DNA of 64,000 bases from Streptomyces sp. VRA16 Mangrove soil (GCF_017377775.1 NZ_JAFVLN010000030.1:1-64000), one strand, 5' to 3'; shown: positions 49,501 to 57,895, counted from the first letter of the stretch. Numbers and translations are program-made. Notes: generated by a model from the letters alone, not told the origin.

Positions 49501-49548
49501 CGTGTTGCCCCACCCTCGTACTCGGACCCCATGACCGGATCCCCTTGG

Positions 49549-49560
49549 TCGACTAGTCGA
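49549..49560. promoter_or_regulatory. perfect palindrome in sugar-binding gene leader
   Basis: TCGACTAGTCGA lies between the predicted -10 and the start codon of the sugar-binding lipoprotein gene. It is a candidate operator for an unidentified regulator such as a LacI-type protein. Confidence 0.5.
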
Positions 49561-49563
49561 ACA

Positions 49564-49597
49564 CAAGGTCTACACCACCCAGCTCGCGCTTCGACAA
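49564..49597 (-). promoter_or_regulatory. promoter of sugar-binding lipoprotein gene with dre-like site
   Basis: -35 TTGTCG (49597-49592) and -10 TGTAGA (49574-49569) on the minus strand are 17 bp apart. The -10 lies inside GGTGTAGACC, one mismatch from the dre core GGTCTAGACC; over 16 bp the match is 10 positions. Confidence 0.55.
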
Positions 49598-49647
49598 CAG
49601 GGCTGGTCAAGGGGGTAACTCCGGCTCCGGGCAACAAGATCCCCGTA

Positions 49648-49663
49648 AGTGGACTAGACCTGT
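49648..49663. promoter_or_regulatory. dre site (DasR operator) of nagK-nagA
   Basis: AGTGGACTAGACCTGT matches 13 of 16 positions of the dre consensus and lies 29 bp before nagK. DasR is a GlcNAc-6-phosphate-responsive GntR repressor and controls nagA operons in Streptomyces. Confidence 0.88.
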
Positions 49664-49691
49664 TGTGGGTGTACGCGCGAGACTGTCCCCC

Positions 49692-50657
49692 GTGAGACAT
49701 GTCATCGCCCTGGACGTGGGCGGCACCGGTATGAAGGCCGCCCTGGTCGGGGCGGACGGCACGCTGCTGCATCAGGCGCGCCGGGCGACCCGGCGCGAGC
49801 GCGGCCCCGACGCCGTCGTGGAGACCATCCTCGGCTTCGCCGCCGAGCTGCGCGCCCACGGGGAGAAGCACTTCGGCGAGCCCGCCGTGGCCGCCGGCGT
49901 CGCCGTCCCCGGCGTCGTCGACGAGCAGGCCGGCATCGCCCTGTTCGCCGCCAACCTCGGCTGGCGCGACGTGCCCATGCGGGCGCTGCTCAGCGAGCGG
50001 CTCGGCGGCATCCCCGTCGCCCTCGGGCACGACGTGCGCACCGGCGGGCTCGGCGAGGGCCGGCTCGGCGCGGGCAAGGACGCCGACCGCTTCCTGTTCA
50101 TGCCGCTGGGCACCGGGATCGCGGGCGCCATCGGCATCGAGGGCCGGATCGAGCCCGGGGCGCACGGCTCGGCGGGCGAGATCGGCCATGTGGTGGTGCG
50201 GCCCGGCGGGACCCCGTGCGGCTGCGGGCAGCGCGGCTGCCTGGAGCGGTACGCGTCCGCGAGCGCCGTCACCCTGGCCTGGCAGGAGGCGAGCAAAGAC
50301 CCCTCGGCCACCGCCGCGGACTGCGCGAAGGCCGTCGACGCGGGCGACAAGAAGGCCGCCAAGGTCTGGCAGGACGCCGTGGACGCGCTCGCCGACGGCC
50401 TCGTCCTCGCGCTCACTCTGCTGGACCCGCGCACCCTGATCATCGGTGGCGGACTGGCCGAGGCCGGGGAAACCTTGTTCACACCGCTGCGTGCGGCCGT
50501 CGCCGACCGCGTGACCTTCCAGTCGCAGCCCACGATCGTCCCGGCCGTCCTCGGGGACACCGCCGGGTGCCTGGGCGCGGGACTGCTCGCCTGGGACCTG
50601 CTCGACCGTCCGGAAAACGACCACACATCCACTGTCAGCTCGGAGGAAACCGCCTGA
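49692..50657 (+). CDS. nagK: N-acetylglucosamine kinase (ROK family)
   Basis: 321-aa sugar kinase. The phosphate-binding N-terminus is VIALDVGGTGMKAALV, and the ROK signature is IGHVVVRPGGTPCGCGQRG followed by CLE, with the zinc-binding Cys cluster and His. It phosphorylates GlcNAc, or a close sugar, to the 6-phosphate. Glucokinase-like specificity cannot be excluded from sequence, but the operon with nagA and the dre site favour GlcNAc. The GTG at 49692 lacks a clear Shine-Dalgarno. The stop overlaps the nagA start by one base (TGATG). Confidence 0.85.
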   Translation: MRHVIALDVGGTGMKAALVGADGTLLHQARRATRRERGPDAVVETILGFAAELRAHGEKHFGEPAVAAGVAVPGVVDEQAGIALFAANLGWRDVPMRALLSERLGGIPVALGHDVRTGGLGEGRLGAGKDADRFLFMPLGTGIAGAIGIEGRIEPGAHGSAGEIGHVVVRPGGTPCGCGQRGCLERYASASAVTLAWQEASKDPSATAADCAKAVDAGDKKAAKVWQDAVDALADGLVLALTLLDPRTLIIGGGLAEAGETLFTPLRAAVADRVTFQSQPTIVPAVLGDTAGCLGAGLLAWDLLDRPENDHTSTVSSEETA

Positions 50658-51793
50658 TGGCCACAGCAAAGGTGCTCGCCGGTGCCCGGGTGGTACTGCC
50701 CACCGGGACCGTCACCGACGGCCGCGTCATCGTCGACGGCACGCGCATCGCGGGCGCCGCCCCCGACAGCGCCGAGACCGTCGACCTGACCGGCCACTGG
50801 GTGGTGCCCGGCTTCGTCGACATGCACAACCACGGCGGCGGCGGCGCGTCCTTCACCTCCGGCACCGTCGACGACATCCTCAAGGGCATCCACACCCACC
50901 GGCTGCACGGCACGACGACGATCGTCCCCTCCTTCGTCACCGGCGAGATGGACTTCCTCACCCAGCGCGCGGGCCTGCTCTCCGAGCTGGCCGAGCAGGG
51001 CGAGATCGCGGGCATCCACTTCGAGGGCCCGTTCATCTCCCCGTGCCGCAAGGGCGCCCACGACGAGACGCTGCTGCGCGACCCCGACCCGGCCGACGTG
51101 CGCAAGCTGATCGACGCGGCCCGCGGCCGCGCCAAGATGGTCACGCTCGCCACCGAGCTGCCCGGCGGCATCGACTCGGTGCGGCTGCTCGCCGAGCACG
51201 GCGTGATCGCCGCGATCGGCCACACCGACGCCACGTACGAGCAGACGGTCGAGGCGATCGACGCGGGCGCCACCGTGGCCACCCACCTCTTCAACGCGAT
51301 GCCGGGCCTCGGCCACCGCGCCCCCGGCCCGATCGCCGCGCTCCTGGAGGACGAGCGGATCACGGTCGAGCTGATCAACGACGGCACGCACCTGCACCCG
51401 GCCGCCCTCGAACTCGCCTTCCACCACAAGGGCGCCGGGTTGGTCGCGTTCATCACGGACGCGATGGACGCCGCCGGGTTCGGCGACGGCCGCTACATGC
51501 TCGGCCCCATGGAGGTCGAGGTGAAGGACTCCGTGGCGCGCCTCGTGGAGGGCGGCTCCATCGCGGGCTCGACGCTCACCCTGGACCGCGCGTTCAAGCG
51601 GGCCGTCACCGTCGACCAACTGCCGGTGGAGGACGTCGTACGGGCCATCTCCGCCAACCCGGCGCGGCTTCTCGGCGTCTACGACACGGTCGGCTCCCTG
51701 GAGCCCGGCAAGGACGCCGACCTCGTGGTCCTGGACGAGGAGTTCGAGCTCAAGGGTGTGATGCGCAAGGGCGAGTGGCTGATCCGGCCGTAA
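50657..51793 (+). CDS. nagA: N-acetylglucosamine-6-phosphate deacetylase
   Basis: 378-aa amidohydrolase converting GlcNAc-6-phosphate to glucosamine-6-phosphate. The metal-binding HxH is PGFVDMHNHGGGG near residue 57, with HFEGPFISPCRKGAH (metal Glu), IGHTDATYEQT, THLFNAMP and the catalytic Asp in FITDAMDAAG. CGGAGG precedes the start. It is translationally coupled to nagK and controlled by the dre site upstream. It also takes the product of MurQ, so the MurNAc module at 32-36 kb feeds this enzyme. Confidence 0.95.
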   Translation: MATAKVLAGARVVLPTGTVTDGRVIVDGTRIAGAAPDSAETVDLTGHWVVPGFVDMHNHGGGGASFTSGTVDDILKGIHTHRLHGTTTIVPSFVTGEMDFLTQRAGLLSELAEQGEIAGIHFEGPFISPCRKGAHDETLLRDPDPADVRKLIDAARGRAKMVTLATELPGGIDSVRLLAEHGVIAAIGHTDATYEQTVEAIDAGATVATHLFNAMPGLGHRAPGPIAALLEDERITVELINDGTHLHPAALELAFHHKGAGLVAFITDAMDAAGFGDGRYMLGPMEVEVKDSVARLVEGGSIAGSTLTLDRAFKRAVTVDQLPVEDVVRAISANPARLLGVYDTVGSLEPGKDADLVVLDEEFELKGVMRKGEWLIRP

Positions 51794-51816
51794 CCCCGCA
51801 CAACTCACCCCTGCGA

Positions 51817-51853
51817 CAAGGCGGTTGACCCGAGGTCTGGGCCAACCGCCTTG
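51817..51853 (+). terminator. nagK-nagA terminator
   Basis: Arms CAAGGCGGTTG and CAACCGCCTTG with a 15-nt loop that can pair further (GACCC/GGGCC), 23 nt after the nagA stop. The following ACTTTGG is only weakly T-rich. Confidence 0.8.
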
Positions 51854-51906
51854 ACTTTGGCATGATCGACCCCCGTAGGTGAACGTACGCAAGGGGGGCG
51901 AGGTCA

Positions 51907-52836
51907 GTGATCCTCACGGTCACGCTGAACACCGCACTCGACATCACGTACCGGGTGCGAGCGCTGCGCCCGCACTCCTCGCACCGGGTCAGCGAGGTCA
52001 CCGAGCGCCCCGGCGGCAAGGGGCTCAACGTGGCCCGGGTGCTCGCCGCGCTCGGCCACGAGGTGACCGTGACGGGCTTCGCGGGCGGCGCGACCGGCCG
52101 CACCCTCCAGGACCAACTCCTGGGCTCCGAGCGGATTTCCGATGCCCTGGTCCCCGTCAGCGGTTCGACCCGCCGCACAGTCGCCGTCGTGGACGCCACG
52201 ACGGGCGACACGACGCAGCTGAACGAGCCGGGCCCGGAGATCTCCGCCACCGAGTGGTCGGCGTTCCAGGAGGCGTACGAGCATCTGCTCGGCTCCGCCT
52301 CCGCGGTGGCCCTGTGCGGCAGCCTGCCGCCGGGCGTCCCGGTCGGCGCCTACGCCACGCTGGTCCGCACGGCCCGCGCGGCCCGGGTCCCGGTCCTCCT
52401 GGACACCAGCGGCGAGCCGCTGCGCCGCGGTATCGCCGCCCGCCCCGACATGGTCAAGCCGAACGCGGACGAGCTGGCCGAACTCACCGGCTCCCACGAG
52501 CCGTTGCAGGCCATGAAGGACACCCGCAGACGCGGCGCGCACGCCGTCGTCGCCTCCCTCGGCGCCGAGGGCCTGTGCGCCCTCACCCCCGACGGCGCCT
52601 GGCGCGCCCCGGCCCCCGACCGCCTCACCGGCAACCCCACGGGCGCCGGCGACTCGGCGGTGGCGGGCCTGCTCTCCGGCCACGTCGAACACCTGCCGTG
52701 GCCCCAGCGCCTCGCCCGCGCGGTGGCCCTGTCCGCGGCGACGGTGGTGGCACCGGTGGCCGGGGAGTTCGACCGGAAGACGTACGAGGAGATGGTGGCG
52801 AGGGTGGCGGTGGCGCCGCAGGGTGCGGCCGCCTGA
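51907..52836 (+). CDS. PfkB-family sugar kinase (1-phosphofructokinase-like)
   Basis: 309-aa ribokinase/PfkB-fold kinase. It starts ILTVTLNTALDITY with the typical NTALD motif of 1-phosphofructokinase and tagatose-6-phosphate kinase. GGKGLNVARVLAALG and the catalytic-base motif NPTGAGDSAVAGLLSG (Asp) complete the active site. The substrate is a hexose phosphate, possibly tagatose- or fructose-1-phosphate. The GTG at 51907 has GGGGGGCGAGG upstream. It lies just after nagA but beyond a terminator, so it may be expressed separately. Confidence 0.88.
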   Translation: MILTVTLNTALDITYRVRALRPHSSHRVSEVTERPGGKGLNVARVLAALGHEVTVTGFAGGATGRTLQDQLLGSERISDALVPVSGSTRRTVAVVDATTGDTTQLNEPGPEISATEWSAFQEAYEHLLGSASAVALCGSLPPGVPVGAYATLVRTARAARVPVLLDTSGEPLRRGIAARPDMVKPNADELAELTGSHEPLQAMKDTRRRGAHAVVASLGAEGLCALTPDGAWRAPAPDRLTGNPTGAGDSAVAGLLSGHVEHLPWPQRLARAVALSAATVVAPVAGEFDRKTYEEMVARVAVAPQGAAA

Positions 52837-52934
52837 GGACTCGTACGGGCAGTTTCGGGACCTGGGCGGATTAGCCGGACGACGGCCGCGGAATGAGCAG
52901 TTCCATCGTCCTTGTCCCCCTCACGGGAGCAACT

Positions 52935-53291
52935 GTGCACATCCACCGTCTCGCACTGGCCGGCGCCACCCTGATCGCCGCCCTGCCGCTCGTCCTGCCG
53001 TCCCCGCCCGCCACGGCGTCCGCACCCCCGGCCGCTGCCGCGGGCAGATGTTCGCCCGGATTCATCTGCACCTGGGAGAAGCCGCACTTCCGCGGCCTGG
53101 CGAACTCGGTGCCCTCCAGGCCCGGCTGCTACGAGGGGCACGCGGCCCGCTCGGTGTCGAACCAGAGCGGCCACCGCATCACGCTCTACAGCGACACCGG
53201 CTGCTACGGCAGCAAGACCGACCTCAAGACCGGCCACTACTCCGACAACACACCCTGGAAGGTGTGGAGCGTGGCCGTCTGGGGTCCGTGA
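52935..53291 (+). CDS. Peptidase inhibitor family I36 protein
   Basis: 118-aa secreted protein. A signal peptide (IHRLALAGATLIAALPLVLPSPPATASA) precedes a mature domain with four Cys: RCSPGFICTWEKPHF, RPGCYEG and DTGCYGSK. This matches the I36 inhibitor (SMI/crystallin-like) family, which inhibits metalloproteases; an M4 metalloprotease lies about 10 kb away. The GTG at 52935 has GGGAG at 5 nt; an in-frame ATG at 52893 lacks one. Confidence 0.83.
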   Translation: MHIHRLALAGATLIAALPLVLPSPPATASAPPAAAAGRCSPGFICTWEKPHFRGLANSVPSRPGCYEGHAARSVSNQSGHRITLYSDTGCYGSKTDLKTGHYSDNTPWKVWSVAVWGP

Positions 53292-53297
53292 CCGCGG

Positions 53298-54239
53298 CTA
53301 CTGAAGCCAGAGCTGGTCGATGTTGGCGTTGCACTGGTTGCCGTCGGCACACTCCAGCTCGATGACGTTGGTGCCCTTGGTCAGGGTGACCGGGGCCCAC
53401 GTCGACTGCCAGCCCTTCTCCCAGTCGCCCTTGGGGGACGAGGTGAAGTTCTTCATGCCCAAAGGCTGAGCGTTGGCCTTGGAGTTGACGTTGAGCGTGG
53501 CGTTGGCCTCTACACCCGGGATGCCGTAGCGCACGTACAGGCGGTAGGCGCCGCCCTTCGGCATGCTCACGTTCCACGTGACCTTCGCGCCGACCTTGTT
53601 GAACCCGGCGACGTACTCCCCGCCGGCCGCCTTGGCGCCCTTGATGTCGGCAGCGGTGACCGGACCGCCGGACAGCGTCAGCCCCTTCGCGTCCGTCTTC
53701 GGCAGCTCCCCCACGTCGGCGGAGGACGACGTGGACGGGGACGTGCTCTCACTGGGCCGAGCGGACTGGGACGACGGCTGACCGCCCGCCGTGTCGCCCT
53801 TGGCGTCGTCGTCCGAGCCGTTGCTGAGCATGGCGACACTGATGCCGATCACCACGGCCGCGACGACGGCGACCGCGCCGATCAGGAGGGCCTTGGTGTT
53901 GGGGCCGCCGGAGCCGCGGCCACCGCTGCCGCGGGCCGCGGCGCGGCCGGTCGGCTGGGTGGGGGCGCCGCCGGGCATCGTCTCGGGAGCCTGGTAGTGC
54001 GCGTTCGGCTGGTGGTACGCCTGCGTGGGCTGGGTCTGCTGCGGCGGCACCTGCTGCTGACCGTACTGGCGCTCGCCCACGGCGCGGACCTGGTTGTACG
54101 ACCGGGGATTCGGGTAGCCGTAGCCGCCGCCCCCGCCGCTCGGCGGGGTCGCCCCGGCCGCCTGCCCGTCGGCGTACAGATAACCGAACGGATCGTCGTC
54201 CTCGGGCGTGGTGCTCGCGCCGTTGTTGCCGGGCGCCAT
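53298..54239 (-). CDS. Membrane-anchored CBM (family 6/35-like) protein
   Basis: 313-aa protein. A Pro/Gln/Tyr-rich cytoplasmic N-terminus (QYGQQQVPPQQTQPTQAYHQP, about residues 57-78) precedes one transmembrane helix (ALLIGAVAVVAAVVIGISVAML, about residues 117-138) and a Ser/Thr/Pro-rich linker. The C-terminal 140 residues are a carbohydrate-binding-module-like beta-sandwich (VTWNVSMPKGGAYRLYVRYGIPG, and VTLTKGTNVIELE ending NIDQLWLQ). The protein is expected to bind a wall or extracellular sugar. No catalytic domain is present. AGGGAG lies about 11 nt before the ATG. Confidence 0.8.
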   Translation of the reverse strand: MAPGNNGASTTPEDDDPFGYLYADGQAAGATPPSGGGGGYGYPNPRSYNQVRAVGERQYGQQQVPPQQTQPTQAYHQPNAHYQAPETMPGGAPTQPTGRAAARGSGGRGSGGPNTKALLIGAVAVVAAVVIGISVAMLSNGSDDDAKGDTAGGQPSSQSARPSESTSPSTSSSADVGELPKTDAKGLTLSGGPVTAADIKGAKAAGGEYVAGFNKVGAKVTWNVSMPKGGAYRLYVRYGIPGVEANATLNVNSKANAQPLGMKNFTSSPKGDWEKGWQSTWAPVTLTKGTNVIELECADGNQCNANIDQLWLQ

Positions 54240-54349
54240 CCCTGATCACTCCCTACGCGTTGCTTACCTGGGCGAGCGTACCCGCTGCGAGTGACCCCAA
54301 GGAGTGGCCTTGACCTCACAAGGGGATGAGAATTCCCGGAGCCCTGGGC

Positions 54350-56047
54350 TCAGCCGGCTCGCCTGTGCTGCTTGGCACGTGATCTTTTCTCCACGTACAT
54401 CCGCTGGTCGGCGGATTGCAGCACTTCCTCGGCCGTCATCCCGCAGTGCGCCCAGCCGATGCCGAAGCTGGCGCCCACCCGGACCGCGCGCCCGTCCACC
54501 CGGATCGGGGGAATGATCGCGTTCCGCAGGCGGACCGCGAGGTCCTGTGCGTCGGCCCGGCCGAGGCCGTCGGCGAGCACCACGAACTCGTCGCCGCCGA
54601 GCCGCGCGACCGTGTCCCCGTCGCGGACCCCGCTGGTCAGACGGCGGGCCACCTCGATGAGGACGGCGTCGCCCGCGTTGTGCCCGAACCGGTCGTTGAT
54701 CGACTTGAAGCCGTCGAGGTCGCAGAAGAGGACGGCGAGGCCCTTGGTGCCGTCGTCGGTCGTCTCGTCGCCGCCCGGCGCGACCACGTGGACGTGGTGG
54801 TCGAAGCCGTCGTAGAGGCCCGAGGGGTGTCCGCTCTGGTGCAGGGCGGCCGCGCCGTAGTCGAACCCGTGCCCGTTCGTGTCCAGGCCCGTGCCGAGGC
54901 CGCCGACGTGGTCGCCGTAGGCCGCGTCGAGGGTGTCGACGGCGCTGGGCAGCTGCTCCTGCGGGCGGCGACAGAGCCGGGCGGACAGGCGCGAGCGCAG
55001 CTCCGCCGAGTTCGGCAGGCCGGTCAGGGAGTCGTGCGAGGCGCGGTGCGCGAGATGCAGCTCACGGCGCTTGCGCTCCTCGATGTCCTCGACGTGGGTG
55101 AGCAGGAAGCGCGGCCCGTCGGCGGCGTCGGCCACCACGGAGTTGCGCAGCGAGACCCATACGTACGTGCCGTCGCGCCGCCCGAGCCGCAGCTCGGCCC
55201 GGCCGCCCTCCGCGGAGGTGCGCAGCAGCGTGCCGATGTCCTCGGGGTGGACCAGGTCGGAGAAGGAGTAGCGGCGCATCGCGGACGCGGGCCGGCCCAG
55301 CAGGCGGCACAGCGCGTCGTTGGTGCGCAGGATCCGGCCGTGCTGGTCGCCGCCGAGCTCGGCGATGGCCATGCCGGAGGGCGCGTACTCGAAGGCCTGC
55401 CGGAAGCTCTCCTCGCTCGCGCGCAGCGCCTGCTGCTCGCGCTCCAGGCGGACGAGGGCGCGCTGCATGTTGGCCCGCAGGCGGGCGTTGGAGATGGCGA
55501 TGGCGGCCTGGAAGGCGTACATCTGCAGGGCCTCGCGGCCCCAGGCGCCGGGTATCCGGCCGTTGCGCGGGCGGTCGACGGACAGCACGCCGATCAGCTC
55601 GCCGCCGGCCGCTCCGGTCGCGTACATCGGGGCGAAGAGACGGTCCGAGGGGTGCCATTCGTCCTCGAAGCGGGGCGGCGGTCCGTCGGTGAACCACTGC
55701 GGCACGTCGTCCTCGTCGAGGATCCAGCCCTCGGTGTGGGGTATGAAGCGCAGCTCGCCCCAGTGCTCCCCCATGGAGAGCCGGCGCTCCCAGGCGGCGC
55801 GGGAGCCGACCCGGCCGGTGATGAGGGCCTCGGCGGCGGAGTTTCCGGAGAAGGCGGCGACGACGAGGTCTCCGTCGGGGCGTACGAGGTTGACGCACGC
55901 CAGCTCGTAACCGAGCCCGGTGACGACCCCGTCGGCGACGGTCTGCAAGGTGTCGGCCAGGCTGCGAGCCGCGTTCATGTCCGCCATCACGTGGTGCAGC
56001 TGACGCAGGGTCGCAAGACGGACGTAGGGCTCCGACTCGGTCTCCAT
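54350..56047 (-). CDS. cdgB: Diguanylate cyclase CdgB (GAF-PAS-GGDEF)
   Basis: 565-aa c-di-GMP synthase. GAF domain, about residues 30-190 (PRNGRIPGAWGREALQMYAFQ). PAS domain, about 210-325 (SFRQAFEYAPSGMAIAELGG, DIEERKRREL). GGDEF domain, 336-560 (HDSLTGLPN, FCDLDGFKSINDRFGHNAGD, active site GGDEF 484-488). The inhibitory site RDGD (475-478) is exactly five residues before GGDEF. About 80 low-complexity residues (His/Gly/Asp-rich) lie between HDSLTGLPN and the FCDLDG strand. In Streptomyces, c-di-GMP binds BldD and holds back sporulation, and cdgB is itself a BldD target. The ATG at 56047 has GGGGAG at about 7 nt. Confidence 0.92.
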   Translation of the reverse strand: METESEPYVRLATLRQLHHVMADMNAARSLADTLQTVADGVVTGLGYELACVNLVRPDGDLVVAAFSGNSAAEALITGRVGSRAAWERRLSMGEHWGELRFIPHTEGWILDEDDVPQWFTDGPPPRFEDEWHPSDRLFAPMYATGAAGGELIGVLSVDRPRNGRIPGAWGREALQMYAFQAAIAISNARLRANMQRALVRLEREQQALRASEESFRQAFEYAPSGMAIAELGGDQHGRILRTNDALCRLLGRPASAMRRYSFSDLVHPEDIGTLLRTSAEGGRAELRLGRRDGTYVWVSLRNSVVADAADGPRFLLTHVEDIEERKRRELHLAHRASHDSLTGLPNSAELRSRLSARLCRRPQEQLPSAVDTLDAAYGDHVGGLGTGLDTNGHGFDYGAAALHQSGHPSGLYDGFDHHVHVVAPGGDETTDDGTKGLAVLFCDLDGFKSINDRFGHNAGDAVLIEVARRLTSGVRDGDTVARLGGDEFVVLADGLGRADAQDLAVRLRNAIIPPIRVDGRAVRVGASFGIGWAHCGMTAEEVLQSADQRMYVEKRSRAKQHRRAG

Positions 56048-56201
56048 GCTCAGTTCTCCCCGAGACCTCGACAGCACTCCAGAATTCTGATCGGCTCTTT
56101 CTCCGCGCACGTGCAGCAGCACGTTCATTTCGCAGTGTCGACCGCCACTGAATCACAGCGCGCTGCCCACTCGGTACACAGGGTCAACAAAAAAGGGCTC
56201 C

Positions 56202-56217
56202 TGTGACTCAAGTCACA
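56202..56217. promoter_or_regulatory. BldD box of cdgB
   Basis: TGTGACT-CA-AGTCACA is a perfect inverted repeat that fits the BldD recognition pattern (AGTGA and TCACC/TCACT half-sites). It lies about 155 bp upstream of cdgB, whose repression by BldD is established in Streptomyces. Confidence 0.85.
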
Positions 56218-56349
56218 GCAGAAGATGAAGAGTTGGCAGGCATCCCTGGGGGCATCCTGTGTGATTGCTGAACGCGGTAACCGGGTCGGGGCGGGTCGAA
56301 ACCCGCCAGATGCGGTCATTTTCTCCTGAAGGCACCGGGGGTACGCCGG

Positions 56350-56363
56350 GGGTCCTAGGACCC
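56350..56363. promoter_or_regulatory. perfect palindrome upstream of flavin reductase gene
   Basis: GGGTCCTAGGACCC is a complete 14-bp palindrome about 42-55 bp before the -10 of the flavin reductase gene. Regulator unknown. Confidence 0.5.
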
Positions 56364-56418
56364 GTCTCGGCCGTCGGCCCGATGTGGCGCCCCGGGCGAC
56401 GGGATTAGCGTCGTGGAC

Positions 56419-57012
56419 GTGTTGAAGACTCCCCCTGCCGCTCCCACCCCTCCCCTCACCCCCGCACCGCGCTCCCCCGGGCATGCTGAGGGGGTGAGCA
56501 ACGACGAGTTCCGCGCCGCCCTGTCCCGCCTCGCCGCCGGCGTCGTCCTGCTGACCGCCCGCGAGCCCTCGCTCGACCCCGACGACCCCGCGGCACCGCC
56601 CGGCGAGGACGCCGGCATGACGGCGACGGCCTTCATGTCGGTCTCCCTGGACCCGCCGCTGATCCTGGTCTCCCTGCGCAACAACTCCCGGATGGACGAC
56701 CTCCTCGACGAGCAGCCCCTGTGGGCCGTGTCGATCCTGTCCGAGTCGCAGAGCCACATCGCGGGCCGCTTCGCCATGAAGGGCCGCATCAGCGACCGGC
56801 TCCTGTTCGAGGACATCCCGTACGTCCGCGGGACGCACACGGACGCTCCCCTGGTGGGCGGCGCGCTCGCCACCCTGGAGTGCCGCACCGAGCAGCGCGT
56901 CACGGCCGGGGACCACACCCTGGTGATCGGGCGGGTGCTCGGCGCCACGCTGCCCAGTGCGGACGGGGGCCCGCTGATGTACTTCCGGGGCCGGTACCGG
57001 AATCTCGGCTGA
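56419..57012 (+). CDS. Flavin reductase-like protein
   Basis: 197-aa protein of the flavin reductase (split barrel, HpaC-like) family: FRAALSRLAAGVVLLTAR, TATAFMSVSLDPPLILVSL and a HIAGRFAMKGRISDRL stretch. It probably reduces FMN or FAD with NAD(P)H for a partner oxygenase that is not encoded nearby. A Pro-rich N-terminus of about 25 residues precedes the domain. The GTG at 56419 lies 7 nt after -10 TAGCGT, so translation is leaderless; GTGs at 56413 and 56494 are alternatives. Confidence 0.85.
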   Translation: MLKTPPAAPTPPLTPAPRSPGHAEGVSNDEFRAALSRLAAGVVLLTAREPSLDPDDPAAPPGEDAGMTATAFMSVSLDPPLILVSLRNNSRMDDLLDEQPLWAVSILSESQSHIAGRFAMKGRISDRLLFEDIPYVRGTHTDAPLVGGALATLECRTEQRVTAGDHTLVIGRVLGATLPSADGGPLMYFRGRYRNLG

Positions 57013-57027
57013 GGCCCGCCGCACGCC

Positions 57028-57873
57028 TCAGCGGAAGGCGGCCGCGTTGCGCCGGGCCCAGGTGCCGTACGGGTGCGGCGCGCGGCCCAGGACGCGCTCG
57101 ACGTCGGGGCTGACGCGCTGCTCGGCGGGGGTGGGCGTGCCGAGGATCGCGAGCGTCGTGTCGGCGACCGGCTCGGGCAGGAACGCGAGGAGCCCCGCCC
57201 GCGCCTCCTCGCGGCCCAGCTCGACGAAGCGGACGGACTCGCCGAGGGCGGCGGCGAGCTCCGCAGCCTGTTCCCTGGGAGTGACGAGGGCGGGACCGGT
57301 GAGCTCGTAGACCTGCCCGGCATGGCCGTCCCCGGTCAGCGCCGCCGCGGCGACCTCGGCGATGTCGTCCGGGTCGACCACCGGAAGTCCCACGTCACCG
57401 AAGGGTGCGGCGACGGTCCGTGCGGTGCGCACGGGCTCGACCCAGGCGTAGGTGTTGGAGGCGAACCCGCCGGGCCGCAGCACCGTCCACTCCAGGCCCG
57501 ACGCGAGCACCGCGTCCTCGACGGCCCGCATCAGGGCGCCGTGCGACGCCGAACCGGGCCGGGTCACGACGCCCTGCGACGACAGCAGCACCACGTGCCG
57601 TACGCCGCCGGCCCTGGCCGCGTCCAGCAGGGCCGGCACGTCGAGCGACGCGGCGGAGGGCCCGCCGCTCTGCAGGAACAGCGCGTCGGCGCCGTCGAAC
57701 ACGGGCCGCAGGCTCCCGGCGTCCGCGAGGTCGGCCCGTACCGCCTCGACGCCCTCGGGCACGTCCGTCGCCGCGATCTTCCGCGAGGTGGCCCGCACCC
57801 GCTCGCCGCGCTGCGCGAGCGCCGCGACGAGGGCCCGTCCGACGTTTCCGGTCGCTCCGGTGACCACGATCAT
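57028..57873 (-). CDS. NAD(P)-binding oxidoreductase (NmrA/QOR2-like)
   Basis: 281-aa atypical SDR. MIVVTGATGNVGRALVAAL has the GxxGxxG dinucleotide site. LSSQGV replaces the Ser-Tyr-Lys active site, and FVELGREEARAGLLAFLPEPVADT is typical of the NmrA/quinone oxidoreductase 2 group. It may act as a redox sensor or reductase. The ATG at 57873 follows GGAGG at 5 nt; an ATG 12 nt upstream is less well placed. It is divergent from a TetR regulator, and the operators between them suggest it is that regulator's target. Confidence 0.85.
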   Translation of the reverse strand: MIVVTGATGNVGRALVAALAQRGERVRATSRKIAATDVPEGVEAVRADLADAGSLRPVFDGADALFLQSGGPSAASLDVPALLDAARAGGVRHVVLLSSQGVVTRPGSASHGALMRAVEDAVLASGLEWTVLRPGGFASNTYAWVEPVRTARTVAAPFGDVGLPVVDPDDIAEVAAAALTGDGHAGQVYELTGPALVTPREQAAELAAALGESVRFVELGREEARAGLLAFLPEPVADTTLAILGTPTPAEQRVSPDVERVLGRAPHPYGTWARRNAAAFR

Positions 57874-57895
57874 GTCCGCCTCCATTGACTTAGTT

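Larger units (their letters stand above)
56048..56418. other. 371-bp divergent regulatory region between cdgB and flavin reductase gene
   Basis: Holds the BldD box at 56202-56217, a hairpin GGCGGGT/ACCCGCC (56290-56307) with a CGAA loop, the 14-bp palindrome at 56350-56363, and the -10 TAGCGT of the flavin reductase gene (56406-56411). No gene is evident. Confidence 0.7.

Noticed and set aside
49665..49691. Upstream extension of nagK (nine codons)
   Set aside because: It would start next to the dre site without a ribosome binding site, and ROK proteins normally begin just before the VIALDVGGTG strand.
56290..56307. Hairpin GGCGGGT-CGAA-ACCCGCC as a terminator
   Set aside because: No gene ends nearby; both flanking genes start from this region, so it is noted only as structure.
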